From contig NZ_CP121666.1 in NCBI RefSeq assembly GCF_029714325.1, forward strand, positions 1,054,001 to 1,118,000: a stretch of DNA of 64,000 bases, in the 5' to 3' direction. Positions 1 to 8,569 of the stretch are shown in pieces. The stretch comes from Bradyrhizobium sp. CB1717 (GTDB lineage Bacteria; Pseudomonadota; Alphaproteobacteria; Rhizobiales; Xanthobacteraceae). Made by a program: the position numbers and the translations under genes. The notes beneath the pieces are model-generated. The model was not told the DNA's origin. It ran no database searches and was given only the letters and a program-made list of their open reading frames with translations. Within the stretch, counting starts at the first letter, position 1. Each line of letters starts with the position of its first letter.

Positions 1-1211
1 TTCGCCTTTTCCGTCAGGCAGGCCGCGCGCAAAGAGCAGGAGCCACAAGCAGCAACGCGGGCCGCATAACGGATCTGTAATTTGCCGGCAGCATCCTGTT
101 TGCGACCATTCATCGGCTTGAGCCGTTCTCCTGCCGGACAGTGGTAGACATCGGTATCGGCGTCATAGTGGAAATCACCACGACCAAAACGTCCCTGTGC
201 AGCGAGGCGCTGATTCCGTTCCGCTGGCGGGACATAGGCAGTGACCGCATCCGCTTCGCAGGCCTTCAACGTCTCACCGTTGTAGTATCCGGCATCAGCC
301 ACTGCCGTTAGTGTTGCTACCCCAAGTGCCGCCTTGGCCGCCGCTGCCATCGCATATAATTGGCCACTGTCATTGCCGTCATTGACCACCTCGCTGGCGA
401 CGATCAGCTTGTGTTTTTCGTCGACAGCGAGCTGCACATTATATCCGGCAACCGTGTGGCCTCCCTTCGTCAGGAGGCGAGCGTCGGCGTCTGTGCGCGA
501 CAATTGTAGCTCACCGTTCTCCTCCAGACGATCGAGATCCGCCTTAGTGCGGGTTCGTCTCGCCATCAGTGCCGCCAGCTTTTCGGGTGTCGGTAGGTCT
601 CGTATGTCTTTGCAATCGATCGACGAGGGCATCTGCGCGGCTTCAGCCGCATCGTTCGCCTCTAGTGCGTTTGCATAGGCTTCTATGTCGCATTCGAGCG
701 CCTTGAGGCGCTCCGCCAGCTTCCTCTGCGTGGTGATGCTCGCTTTGCTCGCATCGCCACGAAAGAAGGCGCTATCGATGGCCACGAGTTCACCACCCAG
801 CAGATCGAGCGAGCGCGCCAGAAAGACGAAGTCTCTGTTCGCGGCCTTCAACGCCGCCCCGTTCTCCTTACGGAAATTGGCTATGGTTCGATAGCCCGGA
901 ACGAGCCCGCGCAATAGCCAGATTAGTTCCAGATTGCGCCCTGCCTCTCGCTCGAGGCGACGCGAGGAGCGGATCTGATTGATATAGCCGTAGAGATAGA
1001 GCTTCAGCAGATCTGCCGGATCATATGGCGGCTGTCCCGCTCCGCTCTGGCCCCCAGCGTGTCGAAAACCAAGTGCAACCAGATCAAGGTTCGCAACGTA
1101 GGCGTCGATTGCCCGCACCGGGTTGGCCGCGTCGACGTAGTCCTCGACACGCGGTGGCAGGAGGCTGGTCTGCTCGCGGCATGAACCGCGTTTGAATGCA
1201 CGAATCATCAT
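1..1211 (-). CDS. IS1182-family transposase, cut by the window edge
   Basis: The frame is open from an ATG at 1211 to the left edge, so about 400 residues are visible and the C-terminus lies outside. The N-terminus has the IS1182 pattern: residues around PPRVEDYVDAANPVRAIDAY, then a YDPADLLKLYLYGYINQIRSSRRLERE segment, then a VPGYRTIANFRKENG segment. Farther on come a VADAGYYNGETLKACE catalytic-type segment and a Cys-containing region (CGSCSLRAAC) close to the edge. The gene lies downstream of a truncated conserved gene and probably inserted into it. It differs from the IS1182 derivative near 38.5 kb and is not a copy of it. A second ATG follows directly after the first, so the start is uncertain by one codon. 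Intactness cannot be judged because the end is missing. Confidence 0.85.
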   Translation of the reverse strand, partial: MMIRAFKRGSCREQTSLLPPRVEDYVDAANPVRAIDAYVANLDLVALGFRHAGGQSGAGQPPYDPADLLKLYLYGYINQIRSSRRLEREAGRNLELIWLLRGLVPGYRTIANFRKENGAALKAANRDFVFLARSLDLLGGELVAIDSAFFRGDASKASITTQRKLAERLKALECDIEAYANALEANDAAEAAQMPSSIDCKDIRDLPTPEKLAALMARRTRTKADLDRLEENGELQLSRTDADARLLTKGGHTVAGYNVQLAVDEKHKLIVASEVVNDGNDSGQLYAMAAAAKAALGVATLTAVADAGYYNGETLKACEADAVTAYVPPAERNQRLAAQGRFGRGDFHYDADTDVYHCPAGERLKPMNGRKQDAAGKLQIRYAARVAACGSCSLRAACLTEKA

Positions 1212-1397
1212 GCGAAGAATCGTACACCATCGCGCGCCGAGGATTCTTGCCCAGTCTCTGACACGTTGACCACATGCCCACAGCAACAGCAGCAGACAGG
1301 GTTTCTCGCAGCGTGATAGAAACGGATCAGGAGCGGTCAGTTTCCAACTAACAAACCTGTTCAAGCTGTCCCGCTCCGCGGGTCCATTTCATTCGCT

Positions 1398-1772
1398 TCA
1401 AAGAAACCTGTAACGAACGGGGCGGTGTAAGGATACGTGGATAGCATTGTGATGGATGTCCCTGAACTCCTCTCGCTCTTCCGTTTGTCCTCTTCCTGAC
1501 CACTGTTTCCACTTCCAGCTAATCGTTCTGATGTAACGCGACTCTTTCGGTTTTGTTTTGTCAGGCCGCCACCTTCCTTCTGCGTTGAATCGAGAGGCCG
1601 GCCCCCGGATCGGTGGAAGCAGAGTCGTGCCGTCAGAGGCAGCCTCCGGGAATCCTGCGCGGACTAGGGCGGCGGTATCGTTTGAAACGTCGGCTACGAT
1701 TGTGACGGACGTCCCGGCAGCTATCGGTCTTGTGTAACGATCGAGATTATGAATTCGTTTCTTAATGCGCAT
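1398..1772 (-). CDS. Conserved hypothetical protein, possibly 3'-truncated by an IS
   Basis: A 124-residue protein is read from the ATG at 1772; an upstream ATG at 1826 would add 18 residues of poorer quality. The composition is protein-like rather than antisense-like. A segment FNAEGRWRPDKTKP is followed by a Trp-rich stretch (SWKWKQWSGRG), an acidic TEEREEFRDI segment and HVSLHRP. I remember uncharacterised proteins with a similar 'NAEG...DLPKE...W.W..W.G' layout but cannot name a family. The reading frame ends abruptly after LHRP, next to the IS1182 copy on its left, which suggests loss of the natural C-terminus. No function is assigned. Confidence 0.45.
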   Translation of the reverse strand: MRIKKRIHNLDRYTRPIAAGTSVTIVADVSNDTAALVRAGFPEAASDGTTLLPPIRGPASRFNAEGRWRPDKTKPKESRYIRTISWKWKQWSGRGQTEEREEFRDIHHNAIHVSLHRPVRYRFL

Positions 1773-1966
1773 TTGGTGCCTCGGGTTTCGATGACTACCA
1801 TAACGCGTGTGAGCAAGGAGAGACAATCTACCTGTTTCGGTCTTTGCGAACCTGGCTGGCGCGCCGCTAGCACTGGTGCACTGTCTCTTGCAAGCACGCT
1901 GTCATTTCAGACAGGTGCGTCCCACTCTAATATGAGCGCATGATCGCCGCGGTGGAGGGCTCTCCT

Positions 1967-2185
1967 ATGCAGCGCTATTATTTCCCGATTATCCACAACG
2001 GTCGCCTTCAGCCGGACGGCGAGGGTGAGATGTTCGGCTCGGCAGATCTCGCGAGTCAGTATGGCGCCAGTGTTGCTCGGGATATCGGCGGCGATCCTGA
2101 CTACAATCCCGTTAGCGAAACTGTCGTGCTGGTCTTTGATGGCGAAGGCACAGAGATCGCGCGGCACGTGGTTGTTGGTTTGTGA
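1967..2185 (+). CDS. DUF6894 family small protein
   Basis: A 72-residue protein starts at the ATG that gives MQRYYFPIIHNGR; an in-frame upstream ATG at 1940 adds nine residues without family similarity. The layout matches DUF6894 small proteins of rhizobia: an N-terminal aromatic 'yYF.i..NG' strand, a middle stretch about an aspartate-rich 'D.egemf', an alanine-rich helix, and a final strand ending 'DgeGtEiaRhvV'. The function of the family is unknown. These proteins are often multicopy in Bradyrhizobium. The gene stands alone and converges on a minus-strand membrane-protein gene 18 bp downstream. Confidence 0.6.
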   Translation: MQRYYFPIIHNGRLQPDGEGEMFGSADLASQYGASVARDIGGDPDYNPVSETVVLVFDGEGTEIARHVVVGL

Positions 2186-2203
2186 TCTCGCCGCGGCGAG
2201 CGA

Positions 2204-2515
2204 TTACCGCGTCACCCGAACATCGCCATTGTCTTCTCCGATGGGCCTCTCACCATCAAAATCTGAGTGGGCGAGTAGGGCGCCGATGCCAAACAGCACC
2301 ATGCCTCCAATCCAGATCAGTGCGGTGGCAGCAAGAAGCGCAGAGGTGCCGACACCAATCGAGCCTGTGAGGCCAAACAGGGTGCCGTCGTTGAACAACA
2401 GTCCAACGACGCCCCAGAGCCAGAACAGTCCGCTTAATATGATGCGCCCCGAACTCTGATGGCTTCTGAGTCGGAACGTGCGTTCCCAACTCTCTTTGCG
2501 CTTGAACAGCCCCAT
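2204..2515 (-). CDS. Small inner-membrane protein, unknown
   Basis: A 103-residue protein has a basic N-terminus (MGLFKRKESWERTFRLR), which is a cytoplasmic anchor by the positive-inside rule. Two hydrophobic segments follow, at about residues 25-45 (ILSGLFWLWGVVGLLF) and 57-82 (GTSALLAATALIWIGGMVLFGIG), and then a polar acidic tail. No catalytic motif is visible and I do not recognise a family. It lies just downstream of the IS30-interrupted secreted-peptide gene on the same strand and may once have shared its transcript. Confidence 0.5.
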   Translation of the reverse strand: MGLFKRKESWERTFRLRSHQSSGRIILSGLFWLWGVVGLLFNDGTLFGLTGSIGVGTSALLAATALIWIGGMVLFGIGALLAHSDFDGERPIGEDNGDVRVTR

Positions 2516-2733
2516 CTACGTTCCTATTGATGGGTGCCGTAGCGATTGCCGGTTCTGGAGTTCACATAAGTCCCGCCGCGATGAGATGAGCCGGAGCCCC
2601 CAGCGAAGCTCCCCCCGTGGCTGCTTGTGTGATGTCCGCCGCCGTAACTGACGCGGCCTCCGTGCGATCCGCCGCGCGCGAAAGCGCACTCGTTATGAGC
2701 CAGAAACATCACCACAGCGGTCAAGATTCCCAG

Positions 2734-4193
2734 GGCGGATTCAAACGGTCGTCGCAACACCAGTTACTTTCACTCATGACAGCAGATCGTCAAGCGCCTC
2801 CGCCGGCGTTTTCCAGCCTAGTGTCTTTCTCGGTCGGGCATTGAGGGCGGCTGCCACAGCGGATATCTCCTCGGCGCTGTGGATGCTCAGGTCTGTGCCT
2901 TTCGGGAAGTACTGCCGCAGCAACCCGTTGGTGTTCTCGTTAGTGCCGCGCTGCCAAGGGCTTTGCGGGTCGCAGAAGTAGACCTGGATACCCGCATCGA
3001 TCTTGAGACGATCGTGCTGAGCCATTTCGGTTCCCTGATCCCAGGTTAGCGAGCGACGCAGCTCTTCGGGTAAGGTGATGACGGTGCGCGTGATCGCGTC
3101 GCGCACGGCTTCGGCCCCATGTCCCGCGAGCGCAGGTCCGTTCTTCACGCGCGGAGCTTGGCCATGCCCCGCCAACCGGGGAAGGTGCAATAGCATCGTG
3201 AAGCGCGTCGTGCGCTCGACCAGCGTGCCGATTGCCGAGCTGCCAACACCGAGGATGAGGTCTCCCTCCCAATGTCCCGGCACTGCTCGATCGGCAGCTT
3301 CAGCAGGACGCTCACTGATCATGATCTCCGGGGAGACAAAGCCCTTGCCTCGCCTGCGTACGCGCGCTCTGGGCATCCGTAATACACGCCCTGTTCGCAA
3401 GCAGGCCGTCAGCTCGCGGCGTAGCGCGCCGCGGCCCTGAACGAAGAGAGCTTGATAGATAGCTTCGTGGCTGATGCGCATCGTCTTGTCGTCCGGGAAG
3501 TCGATCGGCAAGCGTCGGGCAATCTGCTCAGGGCTCCAGGCTTTGGCCCATCGCCGATCCTTGCGCGGGCCATGCCGGCGCCCCTTCCACGGAACGGAGG
3601 GACCAGGAACGGGAGCGCCGGTCGCGGCTACGACGCCGCCAGCAAGTCTCTCCTCCACATAAGTGCGCAAGGTTGCATTGAGCGCAAGCTTGGTCGGCCT
3701 GGGCCGGCGGGCGGATCGATCCGCATGCCATTGGGCAGTTGTTGCCCTATACTCCAACCCGCCGCCGCGGGTGGCCGCATTGCGCCGCAGTTCACGGGAG
3801 ACTGTCGAAGCAGCCCGCCCCAAGCGACGTCCAATCTCCTGTATGGAATGGCCCTGCACCTTGAGAAGTGCGATCTCCTCGCGCTCAATCAACGAGAGGT
3901 ACCGCCCGGAGAGCGCCTTTGCCGAAGATCTGAACATCGCTGGTGGCATGCCGCCCGCCTTTCGGAATAATCTGCTTCCGACAGGTTGTGACAATCCGGC
4001 TTCGAGTGCAGCATCTTCGCTGCTTAACCCAGCGGCAATCGCCCGCCAAAATTTATTCTGTTCACTGCGTCCCGCAACAGAGGGCCGTCCTGGCGACGGC
4101 AATGGGGCTCGTCCTGACCGCGCCGATCTGCGCCTTACAACGTTCATCGCAACCTCCAAACTCCGAGTGTTGCGACGACCGTTTGAATCCGCC
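2734..4193 (-). mobile_element. IS30-family insertion sequence with perfect 27-bp ends and CAG duplication
   Basis: The left end (2734-2760) and the right end (4167-4193) are exact reverse complements over 27 bp, beginning GGCGGATTCAAACGGTCGTC. The trinucleotide CAG flanks both sides (2731-2733 and 4194-4196) as a direct target-site duplication, the length expected for IS30-family elements. The single transposase gene fills the interior. Perfect ends plus an intact transposase point to a recent, probably still active copy. Confidence 0.9.
2774..4147 (-). CDS. IS30-family transposase
   Basis: This is the DDE transposase of the surrounding IS30 element, 457 residues. The start at 4147 is chosen because GGAGG sits six bases upstream. 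The N-terminal third carries the family's helix-turn-helix region (REEIALLKVQGHSIQEIGRRL, then AASTVSRELRRN). The catalytic core shows the IS30 landmarks: GHWEGDLILG for the first aspartate, TWDQGTEMAQH for the second, and a C-terminal NENTNGLLRQYFPKGTDLS stretch with the glutamate. The frame is undamaged and both inverted repeats are present. Confidence 0.92.
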   Translation of the reverse strand: MNVVRRRSARSGRAPLPSPGRPSVAGRSEQNKFWRAIAAGLSSEDAALEAGLSQPVGSRLFRKAGGMPPAMFRSSAKALSGRYLSLIEREEIALLKVQGHSIQEIGRRLGRAASTVSRELRRNAATRGGGLEYRATTAQWHADRSARRPRPTKLALNATLRTYVEERLAGGVVAATGAPVPGPSVPWKGRRHGPRKDRRWAKAWSPEQIARRLPIDFPDDKTMRISHEAIYQALFVQGRGALRRELTACLRTGRVLRMPRARVRRRGKGFVSPEIMISERPAEAADRAVPGHWEGDLILGVGSSAIGTLVERTTRFTMLLHLPRLAGHGQAPRVKNGPALAGHGAEAVRDAITRTVITLPEELRRSLTWDQGTEMAQHDRLKIDAGIQVYFCDPQSPWQRGTNENTNGLLRQYFPKGTDLSIHSAEEISAVAAALNARPRKTLGWKTPAEALDDLLS

Positions 4194-4477
4194 CAGTGTC
4201 TTCGTCATCTTCATATCCTTCTTCTGGAGGCTAGGGACATTCGGGCAATGCGAGAAGGTTGTCGTTGTAGTAACCGTCTGCGTGAGAACTTGCTGTTGGG
4301 CCCGTTGACGACACCGACTTCGGCACCTTTCCCACCACCATCGTGAAGAAGGTGTTTGAGCCTTGTTCGATGGAGAGGATCACCTGCGATCTGGGCTGAT
4401 CTGAGGCCGGCAAACTGGACCATTTTTGGCTAGAGTTGCGCTGCGTAAATCCCCTCGGCTGGGAGGAGCGGACAACG

Positions 4478-4744
4478 ATGAAGGCCTCGAAGTTTTCGGA
4501 CGCCCAGAAGGCGTTTATCCTGAAGCAGGGCAACGAGGGGGTCCCGGTTGCGGAGATCTGCCGCAAAGCCGGGATCAGCCAGGCGACCTATTTCAACTGG
4601 AAGAGAAAGTACGACGGACTGCTGCCGACAGAGATGCGCCGGTTGAAGCAGCTCGAGGACGAGAACGCCAAGCTGAAGAAGCTGGTGGCGGACTTGTCGC
4701 TCGACAAGGAGATGCTGCAGGACGTGATCCGCCGAAAACTGTGA
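4478..4744 (+). CDS. IS3-family (IS407-like) transposase OrfA
   Basis: An 88-residue OrfA starts MKASKFSDAQKAF. It contains the helix-turn-helix of IS3/IS407-group elements (VAEICRKAGISQATYFNWKRKY) followed by the leucine-zipper-like dimerisation stretch (MRRLKQLEDENAKLKKLVADL) and a standard ending KEMLQDVIRRKL. The stop overlaps a GTG that opens OrfB, the usual arrangement for producing the fused transposase by frameshifting. OrfB itself is destroyed downstream, so the element cannot move by itself. Confidence 0.88.
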   Translation: MKASKFSDAQKAFILKQGNEGVPVAEICRKAGISQATYFNWKRKYDGLLPTEMRRLKQLEDENAKLKKLVADLSLDKEMLQDVIRRKL

Positions 4745-4835
4745 AGCCTGGTCGGAAGCGCAAGCTCGTCGATGAGGTTTGCGGTGAATGGCAGGTCTCG
4801 ATCCGCAAGGCTTGTACGGATGTTGTAGACAAGCC
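4741..4835 (+). pseudogene. IS3 OrfB, 5' fragment
   Basis: After the GTG that overlaps the OrfA stop, the frame reads VKPGRKRKLVDEVCGEWQVS then IRKACTDVV, the normal beginning of an IS407-group OrfB. Homology then stops and the sequence passes into the end of an IS110 element on the opposite strand. The integrase core domain is missing here; its C-terminal end reappears at about 6291. Confidence 0.7.
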
Positions 4836-6056
4836 CTATGTCGCAGAAGCCTTGCGGCGTCGGGATCGCGGCTTTGCCCGCCACCGGGACGTGAACCTCG
4901 TGTACTCCTTCTCGGCGGATTCCACGCGTGCTCGTTCCTCAGCCCTCTTCGCGGGGATGTTGTAATCATAGGCCGATCCACGCTTGGCATGGCTGGTGGG
5001 TAATCCAGCGCGCAGTTCGATGCTCCGGAACTTGCGTGCCAGTAGGGCCGGCCTGGTCCAGATGTAGTCAGTGCTCTTGGTCAGCATATGCCAGATGATC
5101 ATCGCCAGCTTCCGCGCCGTCGCGACTGCGGCGATGTGCTTGCCGCGTCGTGAAGCCACGCGCTGGAAGAATGCACGCAGCGGTCCCGGCGAACGGGCTG
5201 CAGCCCATGCTGCTTCGACGAGCATTCCGCGAGCTTGGCCGCGGCCCTGCTTGGTGATCCTGCCATGGTAGGCGGAGCCCTCGCCAGACTGTCTTACGCT
5301 CGGGTTTAGCCCCAGGTAGCTCACCAGCCTGGTCGGATCGGCAAAGCGACGAATGTCGCCGACGGCCGCGGCCACGCCCGAAGCCACCGTCATATCCACA
5401 CCCGGGAGCGTCATCAGCCGCCGAATGACCGGATCGGACATCGCTTCACGCGCGATATCCGCCTCGACCTCCTTCAACGAACCCTGGATCAGGTCGATCT
5501 GCGCCAGGTGCCGCTCGATTGCGGCACGCTCGTCGGGAGGTACTATCTGCGCGGCGATCCACCTGCGACCGCTGATCCCTACAAGGTTGAGGTGTGGACA
5601 GGGCGGAATGAGGTGGGCGTGAAGGATCGACTGAATGAGGTTCTTCAAGCGTACCCGCTGCCGCACGAGCTGGGTACGGCGCGCGACTTGGCGTCGAAGG
5701 GCCATAGTGCGCTCATTGGGTACCCAGACCTCCGGAAGAAATCCGGTGGCGTACAATTTCGCGAGCACGGCGGCATCAATCGCATCCGTCTTGATCTTTG
5801 CGTGCGCGATCAACCGCACCTGCTTCGGGTTGGCGATGACAACACGGTCGACATACGGCGCCAGAACTTTGACAACGGCTGCGGCATTGCCAGTCGCCTC
5901 GACGACCACGTGATCGTCATGTGTGAGTTCCTTCCTGGCAAAAGACTCCAAGCTGTCACGAGTCATGGGAATGCGGCCGAGCTTCGTTAGATGTCCCTCG
6001 AGCAGCGCCACGGCCTCGGCCGCCACGCGATGGATGTCCATGCCAATGATGCGCAT
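4836..6056 (-). CDS. IS110-family transposase
   Basis: A 406-residue protein starts at MRIIGMDIHR. The N-terminal DEDD RuvC-like domain is visible in the opening GMDIHR, the VVEATGN and IANPKQVRLIAHAKIKTD segments and the following DAIDAAVLAKLY. The C-terminal Transposase_20 region follows, with the conserved LPGVDMTVASGVAAAVGDIR and SYLGLNPSVRQSG segments and the GRITKQGRGQARGMLVEAAW serine region. The last 30 residues are arginine-rich and probably read into the interrupted IS3. The element sits where the middle of IS3 OrfB should be, so insertion was accompanied by loss of OrfB sequence. Confidence 0.88.
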   Translation of the reverse strand: MRIIGMDIHRVAAEAVALLEGHLTKLGRIPMTRDSLESFARKELTHDDHVVVEATGNAAAVVKVLAPYVDRVVIANPKQVRLIAHAKIKTDAIDAAVLAKLYATGFLPEVWVPNERTMALRRQVARRTQLVRQRVRLKNLIQSILHAHLIPPCPHLNLVGISGRRWIAAQIVPPDERAAIERHLAQIDLIQGSLKEVEADIAREAMSDPVIRRLMTLPGVDMTVASGVAAAVGDIRRFADPTRLVSYLGLNPSVRQSGEGSAYHGRITKQGRGQARGMLVEAAWAAARSPGPLRAFFQRVASRRGKHIAAVATARKLAMIIWHMLTKSTDYIWTRPALLARKFRSIELRAGLPTSHAKRGSAYDYNIPAKRAEERARVESAEKEYTRFTSRWRAKPRSRRRKASAT

Positions 6057-6290
6057 CTCTCCCTCCATGGTCAGTGCGAAAGGGAGCTGCGGGCAACACG
6101 ACAATTACGGATCCGCGCTCGCAGCGCATCCGGGCTAGTCGCAGGGGCGGCCAGATAACGACCTCGAACTCGCAGTTCATGTCAGTGCCACGGCCTGCCC
6201 GCACTTGCGTGCTCCCGGTGCCCCGAGGCCCGGATCGGTCTACGCTAATCGGCTAGATCGAGTCTGGAAACACGGGACACCGGCTACATC

Positions 6291-6500
6291 ATGCCAGATA
6301 ATGCTTTTATCGAAGCCTTCAATGGCCGCTTCCGGGCCGAATGCCTCAATGCCCATTGGTTCCTGTCGCTTGCGGACGCCCGGGAAAAGGTGGAGACTTG
6401 GCGCAGATACTACAACGAAGAGCGGCCCCATGGAGCCATCGGCAATCGGCCGCCGATTTTGCTGCAAAATCACGCCGGCGCCACCAGCCCGCCAACGTGA
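6291..6500 (+). pseudogene. IS3 OrfB, 3' fragment
   Basis: The frame from [20 protein letters not shown] through the [19 protein letters not shown] stretch is the standard C-terminal end of the IS3-family rve integrase domain, including the last catalytic glutamate ([10 protein letters not shown]). It is the same subgroup as the OrfA and OrfB start upstream, so the two pieces probably belong to one element whose central 150 or so codons were lost around the IS110 insertion. Confidence 0.72.
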
Positions 6501-6502
6501 TT

Positions 6503-6602
6503 CAGAGCGCAAAACTCTAGTTCTGACTGGTCCAAAGTTCGGTCTCGCTACACAGAGCGCAAAACTCTAGTTCTGGCTGGTCCAAAGTTCGGTCTCGCTA
6601 CA
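6503..6602 (+). repeat. 50-bp tandem duplication of an IS3 terminal sequence
   Basis: Two head-to-tail 50-bp units begin CAGAGCGCAAAACTCTAG and differ at one base (CTGACTGG against CTGGCTGG). The reverse complement shares GGACCA, CTAGAGTT and GCGCT, in the same order, with the sequence left of OrfA (about 4415-4443). The unit is therefore the IS3 element's right terminal region, duplicated once. Confidence 0.75.
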
Positions 6603-6718
6603 AAGGTGGACGGATTCTACCCATTTTTGGAGGAAGTTCAGGGGCTCAGGTCATTCCCACTGCTGTAATACATCGCAACGTCAGATCTTGCTTTATGTGA
6701 CAATTGGTCAGCTGCTAG

Positions 6719-7477
6719 TCAGAAGATGCTTTCGGGCGCCTGACACTTGTACGGGACGCCGATCGTCAGACCGCCATCGACGACGATTTCGGAGCCCGTA
6801 AGATAAGAGGACTCGTCGCTGAGCAGGAACAACACAGCCTGTGACACTTCCGGCGGCTCGGCCGCCCGCCCAAGCGGAATGGGAAAACTAGAAGAATCGA
6901 AGTCCTTTGTCATCCAAGTGTTGATTAACCCCGGATGGACTGAGTTTATGCGAACCCCAGACGCAGCGGCCTCCAAAGCAGCGGACTTGGTTATGCCCCT
7001 CACGCCGAACTTGGAAGCAACGTAGGCGTGAAGCCCTGCACTACCCCTCAGCCCCTCGACCGACGAGATGTTGACGATCGAGCCTCCGCCCGCGCGGCGC
7101 ATGGCCGGCAGGGCAGTCTGCATTCCCAAAAATACACCGGTGAGATTGACAGCAAGGGTCTTCGTCCACTGCTCAAGCGGAAACTGCTCGATAGGAGCAA
7201 TACTGGCTATGCCGGCATTGTTGACGAGGCCATGCAGCGCGCCAAACTTGCTCTCCGCAGCCGCGATCGCTTGGCGCCATTCCTCTGGCTGAGCGACGTC
7301 TTGACGCAGATAGATCGCGGATGTGCCAAGGCCGGCCGCGAAAGCCTCTCCTTCTTTACGAAGAATATCGGTGATCACGACTTTAGCTCCCTCCGCTACC
7401 AGCAGGCGCGCATGAGCGGCCCCCATCCCTCGAGCCCCGCCGGTCACCAGAATGACTTTTTCGCTGACACGTCCCAT
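6719..7477 (-). CDS. SDR-family NAD(P)-dependent oxidoreductase
   Basis: A classical short-chain dehydrogenase/reductase of 252 residues; the start MGRVSEKVILVTGG is supported by a GAGGAAG ribosome-binding site. Visible landmarks are the cofactor loop TGGARGMG (residues 12-19), Asp37 at the end of the second strand (favouring NAD over NADP), NNAG (86-89), Asn111, the catalytic serine in NISSVEG (about 138), and Tyr152-x3-Lys156 (YVASK). The closing segment SYLTGSEIVVDGG is typical. Similar enzymes oxidise secondary alcohols or hydroxysteroids, but the substrate cannot be read from sequence. It is divergent from the acetoacetate-decarboxylase-like gene about 1.1 kb away, and a ketone or beta-ketoacid route would be a reasonable guess for the pair. 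Confidence 0.88.
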   Translation of the reverse strand: MGRVSEKVILVTGGARGMGAAHARLLVAEGAKVVITDILRKEGEAFAAGLGTSAIYLRQDVAQPEEWRQAIAAAESKFGALHGLVNNAGIASIAPIEQFPLEQWTKTLAVNLTGVFLGMQTALPAMRRAGGGSIVNISSVEGLRGSAGLHAYVASKFGVRGITKSAALEAAASGVRINSVHPGLINTWMTKDFDSSSFPIPLGRAAEPPEVSQAVLFLLSDESSYLTGSEIVVDGGLTIGVPYKCQAPESIF

Positions 7478-8569
7478 AATTTTGCTTCCTCGACAGTGTG
7501 GTGGTGCAAGGTCTTTGCGACATCCACTATGCACTATGTCAATCGACCCCTGGTCGATCTGCTGTGTCCCGCTGCGATGCCCAAAGGCTGTGCGTAGTGC
7601 CGTGCAACTCGGCGTGAAAACCAACTCGATAACGATTTCACGTCGTGGACACGCGTCCGCCGCTCAGGCGGTACCGTCGGAGGGTTGAATTGGCATCGCG
7701 ACATTGGGCCACCTTGTTGAGCCCGACAATTCACGACCGAGTTTCCTCCGGAAGATGGGCGTGGACTGCGGGCGGCGCAATGCCGGTTCCGCGCAGGTGC
7801 ACGTACTGAGCAGCTCTTCGTGGCTGGCCGCGGGAGTGGGGCGCAGAACGCATGAGGTTCTCCGAGCCTTGCAAATTGGAGTATCCACCCTGTGCAATCG
7901 GCGCGCCGAGAATCTGATACGAATGCAAACTCACGCAACTCTTGCAGAGTTGCTGGAGCTGTTCCGACCTTCTCGCGCGACCTGGGTATCCGCTAGCATG
8001 CGTTTCGGGCCATGCACAGTGATAGCGTTTCGACTTACCAAGGCTTAGTCGAGCCATCCACAACTTTGAGCCATGCGAGCTCCTCATCCGTTTATGCCCC
8101 GCTTGATCATGTCGGACGTTCGACATTCCGCGTCGCCAATCAAACAAGCGGGAAGGCAACAGAAGAAGAGGCGAAGGTTGTCGGCGGCCTTCTCGTACTC
8201 CAATTCGACATCTTCAGCCGAGCGGGTCCTATAACACCCAATGAGGTGCTTGGCATCAACGTTGCAGACAACAGATAGAGAGGCCTACCGAGTTATCGTC
8301 ATCGTCGGTGAGCACGCTTCGCTGGAATGAACGCACAATCGTCAAGCTCATTCTGCAGCACAGAATGGAGGTGCAACGCGCAGAACTGGATGCGTCGTCG
8401 GTAAGACGATCGCGATCACCGGATCTATGAGCCGACGGATCACCGAGCCGCATTGGAAGTTGCGCATCACAGTCTCTTCAGGATGCTTCAACAACCGAAT
8501 AGTCTTGGTGAGATGAGTTAGCTGAATCTTCGATTGCGTCCAAACACTCCAAGAGCGAGGAGGAATGCG
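7478..8569. other. 1.1-kb intergenic region without a convincing gene
   Basis: Several overlapping frames occur on both strands but none has family features, a good ribosome-binding site or a coherent composition. The stretch between the divergent SDR and acetoacetate-decarboxylase-like genes must hold their promoters. It could be the decayed remains of a regulator gene, but I cannot identify one. Confidence 0.5.

Larger units (their letters stand above)
2524..4214 (-). pseudogene. Secreted Gly/Ser/His-rich small protein gene split by an IS30 element
   Basis: Removing the IS30 element (2734-4193) and one copy of its 3-bp CAG target duplication restores one open frame. It starts at the ATG at 4214 and reads M-K-M-T-K-T-L on the right flank, then continues GILTAVVMFLAHNECAFARGG on the left flank to a stop at 2524. 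The product would be about 74 residues: a signal peptide ending near AFA, then a short Gly/Ser/His-rich region (GGSHGGR, YGGGHHTSSHGG) and a tail NSRTGNRYGTHQ. An AGAAGG ribosome-binding site precedes the 4214 ATG. In the present sequence a start codon inside the IS inverted repeat (2760) could drive a variant with LRRPFES in place of the native N-terminus. Function unknown. Confidence 0.75.

Noticed and set aside
7478..8569. Nod box or NifA/RpoN promoter for the SDR or decarboxylase genes
   Set aside because: I could not find a convincing TGGCAC-N5-TTGCA or a nod-box pattern by eye. A profile search would be needed.
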